Shown piece by piece: positions 25,001 through 35,551 of a stretch of DNA of 64,000 nt. The position numbers and the translations under genes are program-made. Numbering within the stretch: position 1 is the stretch's first letter; the number at the start of each line of letters is the position of its first letter. The notes beneath the pieces were generated by a model, which saw nothing but the letters and a program-made list of their open reading frames with translations, was not told where the DNA came from and searched no databases. Origin of the DNA: Actinocrispum wychmicini (GTDB taxonomy: Bacteria > Actinomycetota > Actinomycetes > Mycobacteriales > Pseudonocardiaceae); assembly GCF_004345645.1 (NCBI RefSeq), contig NZ_SLWS01000002.1, positions 62,001-126,000 on the forward strand, given 5' to 3'.

Positions 25001-26734
25001 GTGAGAACACCGTGGGTGCGGGTTCCGGTCGGTATCCACGCGGACCGCTGGAGCACGATCGCCGCCGCTCGAAACATTCTCTTCGTCACGCACACCATGG
25101 CCTCGGCCAACCGGCTCATGGACCTGCTCGACATTTTCGACTCCGACCACCGGGTGCAGATCGTCCACACCTGCCCCGACACCGCGGGCATCCCCGCCGG
25201 AGTGACCGAGTACTTCACTGACCGCGGCCTTGTCGCCATACCCTGGTCGCAAGCCGTCCAGACCCCATGGGACCTGGTGATCACCGCGAACACCAGCGGC
25301 GGCCTGCACGACTTGCACGGGCCGATCATCATCATCTCACACGGAATCGGATACACTAAGAACATAAATCGGGAATCGGGAATCGGGAATCGGGAATCGG
25401 GAATCGGGAATCGGGAATCGGGAATCGGGAATCGGGAATCGGGAATCGGGAATCGGGAATCGGTCTACGGCCTGTCCGCGGAATCTCTCATCTCCGGCGG
25501 GCGCGTCATCGCAGACGTGCTCGTGCTGTCACACGGGGAACAGCTCGACCGTCTCGCCACGGTGCTGCCGTCCGCCGTGGATCACGCGGTGGTGGCCGGC
25601 GATCCACGTTTCGACCGCATTCTGGCCTCGCTGGGAGAGCGGTCCCGATACCGGGCGGCCCTCGGTGTCGCGCAGCAGGACACGTTGGTCGTCGTGTCGT
25701 CGACGTGGTGGCAGCGGTCGCTTTTCGGTTCCTGGCCGGACCTGCTGCGGCAACTGCTGGCGGAGTTGCCGGTCGACCGCTACCGAGTGGCCGCGGTCCT
25801 GCACCCGCACATCTGGTTCGGTCACGGTCCCGCTCAGGTCCGGTCGTGGCTGGCCGCGTGCCTGCGCGCCGGCCTGATCCTGGTCCCGCCGCAGGAAGGG
25901 TGGGCAGCGACGCTCATCGCGGCCGACGTCGTAGTCGGAGACCACGGCGCGGTCACGACGTACGGGGCGTCGATCAACAAACCGGTATTGCTCGCCACGT
26001 TCCCCACCGACGATGTGGCCGAGTACACGGCCGTCCACGCGCTGGGCGCGGTCGCTCCCCTGCTGGACCGCGATCGTTCGCTCCTTGACCAGGTCGACGA
26101 GACGATCGCGGGGTTTGTCCCTGCCCGCCACCAACAGCTGACCGCGCTGGTCAGTGCTGTTCCGGGCAAGTCGGCAGCGACGCTGCGCGAGCTCTGCTAC
26201 CGCATGCTCGGGTTGCCCGAGCCGTTCGGGCCGGTTCCGGTCCCCCTGCTCCCCCTGCCTGACGCGGCCGGCACCCGAGGCGGCATGGCTGCCCGCGTGT
26301 CCGGCACCGTGCGCGACGACGGCGTGGTCCACCTGTCCCGGCATCCCGCCGACGCGCTCATCGGCCGGGCCACCGCACGTCCCCGGCTTGTCGACGCGCA
26401 CCTCGTGGCGGCCGCCGACCATCCACTGCCCGTCGTTCGCGGCAACGCGGACATCATCTTCCGGCGGGGCCACGACGTCCAGTGGCTCGATGACGCCTTC
26501 ACCTGGCATCCCGTCAGCGCGATGGCCGCCCTGGTCCCCTCCGACGACATCTGCCTGATCCGGATGAAGGACGGGAGGACGGTCGAGTGCCGGGTGGCAG
26601 GCCAGGATCCACTCATCGCCACCTCTGCCCTGTACGTGTGGCACTCGTACCGGAACGGACAGACCCCGGATTCCCTGCGCGTCCAGACCGACGCAGGTCC
26701 GCCCCACACACTTTCGATCACGAGACGGACCTGA
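25001..26734 (+). CDS. CDP-glycerol glycerophosphotransferase-like (GT-B) protein interrupted by a 7-bp repeat tract
   Basis: GTG 25001 opens a 577-residue frame. The N-terminal half has NILFVTHTMASANRL and IIIISHGIGYTK; the C-terminal half has VVSSTWWQRSLFG, VLHPHIWFG and DVVVGDHGAVTTYG, a layout like the Glyphos_transf (TagF/TagB) GT-B fold, where GDHG-type motifs bind the donor. It could act in teichoic-acid-like or surface polymer assembly; this is inferred from weak motif likeness. Directly after GIGYTKNI the protein contains five repeats of ESGIGNR encoded by 13 heptanucleotide copies. With 13 copies both halves are in one frame. A change other than a multiple of three copies would put the C-terminal ~75% out of frame. 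Confidence 0.65.
   Translation: MRTPWVRVPVGIHADRWSTIAAARNILFVTHTMASANRLMDLLDIFDSDHRVQIVHTCPDTAGIPAGVTEYFTDRGLVAIPWSQAVQTPWDLVITANTSGGLHDLHGPIIIISHGIGYTKNINRESGIGNRESGIGNRESGIGNRESGIGNRESVYGLSAESLISGGRVIADVLVLSHGEQLDRLATVLPSAVDHAVVAGDPRFDRILASLGERSRYRAALGVAQQDTLVVVSSTWWQRSLFGSWPDLLRQLLAELPVDRYRVAAVLHPHIWFGHGPAQVRSWLAACLRAGLILVPPQEGWAATLIAADVVVGDHGAVTTYGASINKPVLLATFPTDDVAEYTAVHALGAVAPLLDRDRSLLDQVDETIAGFVPARHQQLTALVSAVPGKSAATLRELCYRMLGLPEPFGPVPVPLLPLPDAAGTRGGMAARVSGTVRDDGVVHLSRHPADALIGRATARPRLVDAHLVAAADHPLPVVRGNADIIFRRGHDVQWLDDAFTWHPVSAMAALVPSDDICLIRMKDGRTVECRVAGQDPLIATSALYVWHSYRNGQTPDSLRVQTDAGPPHTLSITRRT
25371..25461 (+). repeat. Thirteen perfect tandem copies of GGGAATC inside a coding region
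   Basis: Copy-by-copy reading gives 13 uninterrupted 7-base units (91 bases), with AATC flanking on the left and GG on the right. Three units encode ESGIGNR. Because seven is not divisible by three, slippage by one or two units shifts the reading frame; three units restore it. The unit itself contains no stop in any frame because all frames read the same cycle. Confidence 0.97.
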
Positions 26735-26738
26735 CCAG

Positions 26739-28688
26739 TTATTGCTCTTCGTCCGGCTCGCCAAGATCCCTGCGCAGGTCCCGAAGCCGGTCCAGGTCGT
26801 CCTGCTCGGGCGCGATGTCGACGATGACCTCCAACGCCTCCATCTCACCTCGCGCGGACCTGTCCAACCGGAACAGGTCCGCTGCACGACGTGCCGTGGC
26901 CAGGGCCGCCGTGTCCCCGAGCCGGGCAAGGATCTTGCCCAGAACGAGCAACGACTTGGCGAGGTTGTCGCGCTCGTCCGTGCCCTCGAAGAACTCGACC
27001 GCGTGTCGCGCGGGCTGCAGACCGTCGATGTCCTGCTCGGCGTCGAATGCCGTCCTGGCACGCTGCAGCCACAGCAGGGCGAACATGCGCGGGCGCAGGT
27101 GTTCGGGGACATCCCGCGCGGCCACCTTCCACGACGCGTCGAACTTGCGCATCGCGGCGTCGAAGTTCCCCCTCTTCGTCTCGATCTTGCCCTCCCACTC
27201 CAGTGCGCTCTGCGCTCCGGTCGCGTCACCCGCCTCGACAGCCGACCGGTAGGACTCGGAAAACGCCTCCCCCGCCTGATCCAGATCCCCGACACCGAAC
27301 AGAGCGGAGCCCAGTTGGGACGCCATCCTCATCCGTACCCGCGGATCGCCGAGCTGTGTGGCGGCTTCGAGACCGACGCGGTGGCTGGTGATCCACTCCT
27401 CGTAGTGGCCGTGCAGGTGGTACACACCCCACAGCGCCTCGCACATCTGCCAGACCACGTCCGCCAACTGGAACCGCTCAGCCGAGGTCACCACCGCCAA
27501 GAGGTTGCCCCGGCGTTCCTCCAGCCAGTCCAGAGCAGCCTCCCGAGTGACCACCGTCGGGTCGGGTGCGAGGTAACCGGGCCCGATCCGCGGCCGGTCG
27601 GACAGAACACGATCGCGGCTGATCGTCTGCTCGACATACCAGCGCACCACTCGCTCAACCACAACCGAATGCTCCGCGAACGGCTCGTCCGCCTCCGCGC
27701 GATCACGGGCGTGCCAATGAGCCACGTCGTGGAACTCGAACACATCCGCGCTCACCCGCGTCAACAACTGCGCGGCGGCAAGCGCCGCAAGCAGCGTCCT
27801 GACATCGTGCTGCGACTGATCCAGCATCACCGCCGCCGCGTCCACGAACACCGTCGCCCCGGGATACAGCCCAACCACCAGCCGGTACGCCCGAGCCTGC
27901 GCCTCGGGCAGGCCCACGTACGCACGATCGAAACTGTCCCGGACGTACTCCTGCGTCTCCGGGTCCAACGCGCCGAGGCCCCGGCGGGCCAGGTCCCGGA
28001 TCAGCTCGGCGACCTCCCACTCAGGCGTACTCGCGATCTGCGCGGCGGTCGCCCGGATCGCCAACGGATAACCACCGCACACCCGCGCGACCGACCCCGG
28101 AGCAACCCGCGCCGCACTGAACCACCCACCACCCAGCACCCGCTCGAACAACTCCAGCCCAAACCGTTCCTCCAGCGGATCGACCGCCTTGGACTCGAAT
28201 CCCATCAGGTCCAGCCGGCGAATACGGGACCGCGAGATCACCACGACCGCGGACGTCGGCGAGTTCAGGAGGAAATGCTCGACTTGCGCCGCACTGGACA
28301 CCTCTTCGAGAACCACCAGAAAACGCTTCCCGTGCGTCCGGGTCCGGAACAGATTCTTGCGCGACTCAATCGACGACGGCAGGTCTCCGCGCCGCACACC
28401 AAGGTCGGCCAGCACATCGCCAAGCGCCTCGGACACCAGTGCGTCACCGCCAGAGACAGCGTCCCCCAACGGAATCCGCAACGCCCCAGCCGAGAACCAC
28501 TCAGCCATCCGTCTGTACCACTCCTGCACCACACTACGCACGCCGACACCAGCAGGACCGTGCAAGGCCAAACACGCCGGACGACCAACCGCCGAGGCCG
28601 CCGCCAACCGTTCACCCATCCAGGCCAACAACGGCGTGCGGTCAACGAACTCCGCAGGCGGCAGCGGCAACTGCTGCATCACCGTCAT
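26739..28688 (-). CDS. NB-ARC/TPR (STAND) protein with degenerate P-loop
   Basis: The 649-residue protein begins with FVDRTPLLAWMGERL, followed by an NB-ARC-like ATPase whose Walker A reads GPAGVGVRSVV: the invariant Lys of GxxGxGK is missing. The Walker B-like strand FLVVLEEV and a CGGYPLAIRATAAQ helix are still recognisable. From about residue 400 the protein is helical with TPR-like repeats (LEAATQLGDPRVRMRMASQLG; ARRAADLFRLDRS). There is no DNA-binding domain. Similar proteins act as nucleotide-driven scaffolds in actinomycetes; loss of the lysine suggests weak or absent ATP hydrolysis. It ends 5 bp from the convergent GT-like gene. Confidence 0.8.
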   Translation of the reverse strand: MTVMQQLPLPPAEFVDRTPLLAWMGERLAAASAVGRPACLALHGPAGVGVRSVVQEWYRRMAEWFSAGALRIPLGDAVSGGDALVSEALGDVLADLGVRRGDLPSSIESRKNLFRTRTHGKRFLVVLEEVSSAAQVEHFLLNSPTSAVVVISRSRIRRLDLMGFESKAVDPLEERFGLELFERVLGGGWFSAARVAPGSVARVCGGYPLAIRATAAQIASTPEWEVAELIRDLARRGLGALDPETQEYVRDSFDRAYVGLPEAQARAYRLVVGLYPGATVFVDAAAVMLDQSQHDVRTLLAALAAAQLLTRVSADVFEFHDVAHWHARDRAEADEPFAEHSVVVERVVRWYVEQTISRDRVLSDRPRIGPGYLAPDPTVVTREAALDWLEERRGNLLAVVTSAERFQLADVVWQMCEALWGVYHLHGHYEEWITSHRVGLEAATQLGDPRVRMRMASQLGSALFGVGDLDQAGEAFSESYRSAVEAGDATGAQSALEWEGKIETKRGNFDAAMRKFDASWKVAARDVPEHLRPRMFALLWLQRARTAFDAEQDIDGLQPARHAVEFFEGTDERDNLAKSLLVLGKILARLGDTAALATARRAADLFRLDRSARGEMEALEVIVDIAPEQDDLDRLRDLRRDLGEPDEEQ

Positions 28689-28873
28689 CCGATCCCTCCC
28701 CGATCCGCCCGGCCGACGACCCTACCGAAGAGCCTCGGCACCGTACGCCGCCCTGCGATCATCTCGCGACCACAAGATCCTGCCGAGCACGCTGCCGCAC
28801 GCGCCGCCCAACACCACACGAAGTTCACCCATTCAGCGGGACAGCACGTCGGACCGGGGCGGGCACGAGTTGC

Positions 28874-30688
<1,815 letters not shown>

Positions 30689-30727
30689 CGTGGTCTCCTT
30701 GCGGCCACCCGGCGCGGCTACGGCCGG

Positions 30728-31540
30728 TCAGCCGAAACGTGGGTCGCGGGGGCGAGGGGTTGTCTGGTGGAAGGCGCGGATCGCGGCGTCGGCGACCCGG
30801 CGGGCGAGGGCACGGTCGGGACCGTCGGGTAACTGCAGCTCAGGTGGGGTCGCCATGACCAGGGCCAGCGCGCAGGCGTGGTAGACGTCCACGTCCAGCC
30901 GCGCGTGCCGGACCTGGGTGATCGCGCGAAGCAAGCCGGGAAGCACGAGCAGCGGCATGCGTGAGTCCTGGCGGGTGATCACGACGGGTGTGGCGGTTGG
31001 GTTGACTGCCGTGAGGCTGCCGTGCAGGTCGATCACGACATCGGCACCCGTCGCGATGCGGTGTAGGGGAAAGGCGACGGCGTCGGCACGTTTCCAGGTG
31101 GTGATGTCGCCGACCTCGGCGGCTACCAGCAGCGGGGACAGCAGCGGCATGGTGTCCGCGCCCGCGATCACGACTCGGCCGGACCCGGTCGAGCGGCCAG
31201 CACGGGTGAGCGTGGTCAGCACCATGGCGGTCAGCGCGATCGCGGTGGTGTCGTGATCGGTGACCACCGGCGTCTCGCCCGCCGCGAGGCGCGCTACGTG
31301 GGCACGATCAGCTGTGACATGCGGGAGAAAGGCCACGCCGACCGCGGGTGGGAGGCCACGTAGTGCGGTCCGCAGTCGCTGCGGGTCATCGGCGTTGAGC
31401 GGGATCACGTGGGTCGACAGACCCGCCGCGTCGTGGATCAACGCGGAATACCGGCGCAACAGGTGTTCTACGTGGGTGTCCTGGTCTGGCAAGGCGCTGC
31501 CGTCGCTGACCACCGCGACCACGGGATCGTTCGCCGTCAC
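30728..31540 (-). CDS. Shortened malic-enzyme-like protein
   Basis: The 270-residue protein aligns by eye with the middle and end of NAD(P)-malic enzymes: PVVTDHDTTAIALTAMVL corresponds to PVFHDDQHGTAI, VVIAGADTM to the Rossmann GAG region, and LLVLPGLLRAITQVRH to the C-terminal NALVFPGIFRG. It is about 120 residues shorter than bacterial malic enzymes and has altered motifs (no GAGxAG), so catalysis is doubtful. It sits 39 bp ahead of PEPCK. It may be a regulatory or degenerate paralogue. Confidence 0.6.
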   Translation of the reverse strand: MTANDPVVAVVSDGSALPDQDTHVEHLLRRYSALIHDAAGLSTHVIPLNADDPQRLRTALRGLPPAVGVAFLPHVTADRAHVARLAAGETPVVTDHDTTAIALTAMVLTTLTRAGRSTGSGRVVIAGADTMPLLSPLLVAAEVGDITTWKRADAVAFPLHRIATGADVVIDLHGSLTAVNPTATPVVITRQDSRMPLLVLPGLLRAITQVRHARLDVDVYHACALALVMATPPELQLPDGPDRALARRVADAAIRAFHQTTPRPRDPRFG

Positions 31541-31598
31541 GAGGCGTGCCCCAGCCGCGGTTCCGCCAGCCGACGCACCTGCCTTGGCACCTCCACGA

Positions 31599-31808
31599 TC
31601 ACTCTCCTACGGTCGCGGATTCCAGCACCGCCGGGTCGATCCAGTCGCCGGTGTCGATGCCATGCCGAGCGGCCAGGTCGAGCAGGTCCCGGATCCGGGC
31701 CGCGTGCAGGTGGACCTCGTAGTCGTGACCGGCCCGCTGGGCCGCGGTCAACGTCTGTCGGGCCCGCTGGACCTGGCCGCGCAAGGCTGCTTCGAACTGG
31801 CTCATCAT
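31599..31808 (-). CDS. Small helical hypothetical protein
   Basis: ATG 31808 (or 31805) behind GGGG gives a 69-residue protein, SQFEAALRGQVQRARQTL...AARIRDLLDLAARHGID, predicted to be almost entirely helical and charged. I recall similar short proteins near actinobacterial stress/dormancy genes but know no function. It lies between the large complex-I-like subunit and the malic-enzyme-like gene on the same strand. Confidence 0.6.
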   Translation of the reverse strand: MMSQFEAALRGQVQRARQTLTAAQRAGHDYEVHLHAARIRDLLDLAARHGIDTGDWIDPAVLESATVGE

Positions 31809-31933
31809 CCCCACATCTGCTGCGCCAACAACAAATACATCATCTGCGCACTTAAAGAACTTCGCAACTGCTGGATCGTGCGAGAACGTGTGGATGTGAG
31901 CTGAAACACCTCGCGATGGGTGAGCGCGGCGGG

Positions 31934-33412
31934 CTACAGGTCGTTGCCGGCGTAGGAGAGGTTGAAGCTCTTGTTGGTCAACGGGAAGTCCGGGACGATG
32001 GTGTCGGCCAACGCGACCGGCAGGGCGGGCCAGTTGAAGAAACTCGGGTCGACGATCTTCACGCGGGTCAGCGTGCCGTCGGGAGCGAGTTCGACCCGGT
32101 GCACGATCGTGCCGCGCCACCCCTCGACGATGCCCACGCCGGACGTGCTGACAGCGTGGCCGAGCGGCGCGCAGGGCGTGTCGCCGGTCGCCCCGGCGAG
32201 CCTGTCGATGATGTCGATGGACGCGGTGATCTCTTCGGCGCGCACGAGGAAGCGCGAGAGGACGTCCCCCTCGGTGCGGGTGTACTGGATGCGTGGGAAT
32301 TTCTCGTGCAGGAACGGATGGTCGTATCGGGCGTCGGTGGTCAGGCCGCTGGCGCGGGCGACGTAGCCGAGGGTGCCCAGGTCGGCCGCCTGCGTCTGGG
32401 TGAGCACAGCGGTGCCTGCGAACCGGTCGGCCACCACGGTGTTGTCGAGCGCGAGGGCGACGATCTCGGCGATGTCCGCGCCGACAGCTCTCAGTTGGCC
32501 GATGTCGGGCAGGGCGGCGATGGTGGCCCCGCCAGGGTGGATGGCGCCGCGCAGCAACCGGTGACCAGTGACGTGGTCGTTGATCCGCAGGAGTTGCTCG
32601 CGGACGCGTTGGGCGTGGGTGTTGAGGATGCCGTGGCCGACGTCGTTGCACAGCGCGCCGATGTCGGTGATGTGGTTGTAGAGGCGTTCCAGTTCCAGCA
32701 GGATCGCCCGGATCCGCCGGGCCGCCGAGGAGACGTCGTGCCGGTGGGCGTCTTCGATCGCCTGGCAGAATGCCAGAGAGTGCCCGACGGTGGTGTCGCC
32801 GCTGACTCGTTCGGCGAGTTCCAGCGCCTGCTCCGGGCGTCTGCCCTGGAACAGCTTCTCTAGTCCTCTGTGGACGAACCAGAGCCGGGCCTTGAGGTTG
32901 AGGATGGTCTCGCCGACCACGGAGAACCGGAAGTGCCCCGGGCCGATCATCCCGGCGTGCACCGGCCCGACCAGGATCTCGTACACGCCAGGGCCTTCGA
33001 CGGTCCGGAACGGGTACGGGCCGTCGACGTCGCCGAACCGCGGGGGTTCGCCGGCGTCGGTGAGCATCGGGTGCCAGCCCTGTGGCCAATGGAAGTGGCG
33101 GACCAGGCGGCGTGGCAGCGGGTGGCCTGTGGGCACGATGCCGAACAGGTCGTGCATCTCCCGCTCGAACCGGCCGGCCGGGAAGGACAGGGCGGCCAGG
33201 CTCGGCACTTCCGGCTTGTCGCGGCGCAGCGGGACATGCAGTTCGACGCCTCGGTCCGGGCCGGCAGCGGTGAACAGGTAGACCGCGCGCAGCTGGTCAC
33301 CGTCGTCATGCGCGGCGACCAGCGCGACCCGGAAACCCTGCTGCAACAGTGACTCCGCCTCGACTGGCAGGACGGCCGGCGCGACGGTCACGGCAGCAGA
33401 TCGTGTCGTCAT
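31934..33412 (-). CDS. Hydrogenase-4/complex-I-like large subunit (NuoC-NuoD fusion), NiFe cysteines absent
   Basis: The 492-residue protein joins a NuoC/30-kDa-like domain (ELHVPLRRDKPEVPSLAAL; FEREMHDLFGIVPTGHP) to a NuoD/HycE-like domain, the HycE/HyfG layout and that of Rv0087. In NiFe enzymes the L1 motif is RxCGxC and L2 is DPCxxC; here the equivalents read ERVSGDTTVGH and SFNLSYAGND, so all four ligands are missing. It cannot be a NiFe hydrogenase as read. It would be the soluble quinone- or substrate-side subunit of a proton-pumping module. Its start overlaps the end of the HyfF-like gene by 4 bp. Confidence 0.88.
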   Translation of the reverse strand: MTTRSAAVTVAPAVLPVEAESLLQQGFRVALVAAHDDGDQLRAVYLFTAAGPDRGVELHVPLRRDKPEVPSLAALSFPAGRFEREMHDLFGIVPTGHPLPRRLVRHFHWPQGWHPMLTDAGEPPRFGDVDGPYPFRTVEGPGVYEILVGPVHAGMIGPGHFRFSVVGETILNLKARLWFVHRGLEKLFQGRRPEQALELAERVSGDTTVGHSLAFCQAIEDAHRHDVSSAARRIRAILLELERLYNHITDIGALCNDVGHGILNTHAQRVREQLLRINDHVTGHRLLRGAIHPGGATIAALPDIGQLRAVGADIAEIVALALDNTVVADRFAGTAVLTQTQAADLGTLGYVARASGLTTDARYDHPFLHEKFPRIQYTRTEGDVLSRFLVRAEEITASIDIIDRLAGATGDTPCAPLGHAVSTSGVGIVEGWRGTIVHRVELAPDGTLTRVKIVDPSFFNWPALPVALADTIVPDFPLTNKSFNLSYAGNDL

Positions 33413-34877
33413 CGTGCGCCCACCGTGGTCTCGGCCGCCAGACGCAGCAGCGTGGCCAGCGGTCCCGCGACGACACCCAGCACGACGCAGACGAGCAGTC
33501 CGCCGATCAGGGCGAACGCGGTGGGCATCGGCAGCCTGCGCGTCCCGGTGGCCGTTCCGGGGCCGTCGGGTGGGCTGCCGAGCAGCATCCGGCTGGTGTG
33601 CGAGACCAGGGCGGCGGCGATGACCAGGACCAGGAGCAACGCCGCGGCGGTCACCCAGCCCACGCCGGCGGCGAACCCGGCGCGGACTACGCCCAATTCG
33701 CTGGCGAACACACTGAACGGCGGCAACCCGATGAGAGCCAGGATGCCGACCCCGACTCCGCCGGCCAGCACCGGGTGGTGCGCGGCCAAGCCCCGCACGC
33801 CGTCGATCCGACTGGTGCCGGTGACCTGGAGAACCCGCCCAGCCCCCAGGAACAGCGTCGCTTTGGCCAACCCGTGGCCGAGAATGTGCAGGAGCACCGC
33901 GGCCAGGGCGAGCGGGCCGCCGATCGCGGCGCCCAACGCGACCAGACCGAGGTGCTCGATGCTGGGTACGCGAGCATCCGCTTGTAGTCCCGCTGCGCCA
34001 CCAGCAGCGACGCCGCCACCGCGAGCGACACCACCGCCATGCCGGCCAGCAGGGTGCGGATGAACCCGATGCCCAAGGCGCCGTCGGCGATCATCTTGAC
34101 CCGCAGGATCGCGTAGAACGCGACCGAGAGCAGCACCCCGGACATCAGCGCGGACACCGGCGCCGGGGCCTGGGAGTGCGCGTCGGGCAGCCACGCGTGT
34201 AACGGTGCCAGGCCGGCTTTGGTGCCGAACCCGAGGATCAGCAGCAGGACGGCGATCTTGGTGACCCCGGGGTCAAGACCGGACGCGTTCGCCGCCAGCG
34301 CCGCGAGGTCCAGCCCGGCTCGGCCGGGTGCGTGCGAGGCGGCGAAGTTGAGCACGATGGTGCCCAGCAACGCCAACGCGATCCCGGCCGAGCAGATCAC
34401 CACGTACTTCCATGCCGCTTCGACCGCCGGGCGGGTTCGGCGTTGCCCGACCAGGAACGCGGTCACGATGGTGGTGGCCTCGATCGCCACCCACACCACG
34501 CCGAGGTTCGCGGCCAGCACGGCCAGTGCCATCGCGGCCAGGAACAGCTGGACCAGGACACTGTGCCGGGCGGCGGTCCGTGTCGTGGCCCGGCTCGCCG
34601 CGATCTCCGCCTGCAGGTACGCCGGACTGGCCACGGTGGCCAGCAGCGCGACCGCGCCGATCACGACGAGCATGAACGCGGACAAGGCATCCGCTCGCAG
34701 CAACCCCGCTACGGCTGCACCGGACCGGACGACGTCTACCGCGATCATGATCGCGGCGGCCAACACCACGGCCGCGCTCGCCGCGCTGAGCCAGACGGTG
34801 GACCTCCGCCACCCGAACACCGCGTAGCCCAGCGCGCCGAGGACCGGCACCACGACCGGCGTGAGCAAGGTGATCAT
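33409..34877 (-). pseudogene. HyfF/HycQ (NuoN/L/M antiporter-like) subunit with a frameshift
   Basis: A multi-pass Mrp/Nuo antiporter-like protein reads from ATG 34877 (overlapping the HyfE-like stop) through KAGLAPLHAWLPDAHSQAP to DYKRMLAY. At about 33,965 the frame changes: the expected YSSIEHLG appears as TAC-CC-AGC-ATC-GAG, one base short. The rest (SIEHLGLVALGAAIGG... to the stop at 33409) continues in another frame. Both halves are well conserved, so this is either a recent single-base deletion or a sequence error. Intact, the product would be a ~490-residue proton-translocating membrane subunit similar to Rv0086. Confidence 0.85.
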
Positions 34878-35542
34878 CAGTCGCGCAACTCCCGCAGTTC
34901 GTCCAGGTCGGTATCGCCGAAGGTCTCCCGCATCCGGGCGGTGAGCACCTGCAGGACCAGCACGGCCAGCAACACGTCCAGCGATACGCCCAGCTCGACG
35001 ACCAGGCCGACACCGGCGGTGGTGAGGAACCCGACCGCGGTGATCCCGTTGTCCATCAACAGAAACCCGACCAGCTGCGACAACGCGCGACGTCGGGTGA
35101 CCAGCACGAAGAATCCGATCAGCACCACGGTCACCCCGACCGGGATCGCCTGCGTCGCCACGGAGGGCGCCAGCCGCACCAGAGGCTGGGACACCGTGTA
35201 CGCCAGCAGGGTCAGGACAGCGGCGGCCAGCAACGACGCGGCCACGTTCACCAGAGGTCGGGTCTCCCGCCGGGCCTCGCCCGCACTCGCCAACGCACGC
35301 CGCAACAAGGCGGGCAGCACGCCCGCCCGCAATACCAACACGCCAACCGCCACCACCCACAGCTCAAGGGAGTTCTCGTGCGCGGCCAGGACGCCGACCA
35401 GCACCGCGAGCGCGAGCCCCTGCAGCGCGAACACCTGGATGATCACCGCGAGCTCACGGCGCCACAGCACCAGGACCGCGGTCAACAGCAGGCCCCCACA
35501 CGCGAGGTCCAGCAGTTGCGTGAACGGGCTCTCGGCCATCAC
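34877..35542 (-). CDS. HyfE/HycP-like membrane subunit
   Basis: The 221-residue protein is almost entirely hydrophobic with about six to seven transmembrane helices, starting LLDLACGGLLLTAVLVLWRREL and containing LVGFLLMDNGITAVGF, a NuoK-like HyfE signature region. It ends with a charged tail. It corresponds in order and type to Rv0085 (HycP) of the M. tuberculosis locus. It overlaps the HyfF-like start and lies 9 bp after the HycD-like gene, so all are cotranscribed. The role is structural or proton-conducting within the complex. Confidence 0.85.
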   Translation of the reverse strand: MMAESPFTQLLDLACGGLLLTAVLVLWRRELAVIIQVFALQGLALAVLVGVLAAHENSLELWVVAVGVLVLRAGVLPALLRRALASAGEARRETRPLVNVAASLLAAAVLTLLAYTVSQPLVRLAPSVATQAIPVGVTVVLIGFFVLVTRRRALSQLVGFLLMDNGITAVGFLTTAGVGLVVELGVSLDVLLAVLVLQVLTARMRETFGDTDLDELRELRD

Positions 35543-35551
35543 GAATCCCTT

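Noticed and set aside
24659..25365. Minus-strand frames over the 24.7-25.3 kb stretch as a gene
   Set aside because: No recognisable domain, partly antisense to the GT-like gene, and no RBS.
25001..26734. Treating the 7-bp repeat as a CRISPR array or origin iterons
   Set aside because: Units are 7 bases, contiguous, without spacers, and lie inside one open frame.
31934..33412. Calling the large subunit a NiFe hydrogenase or formate hydrogenlyase
   Set aside because: All four NiFe cysteine ligands are missing, and no maturation or formate dehydrogenase gene is present.
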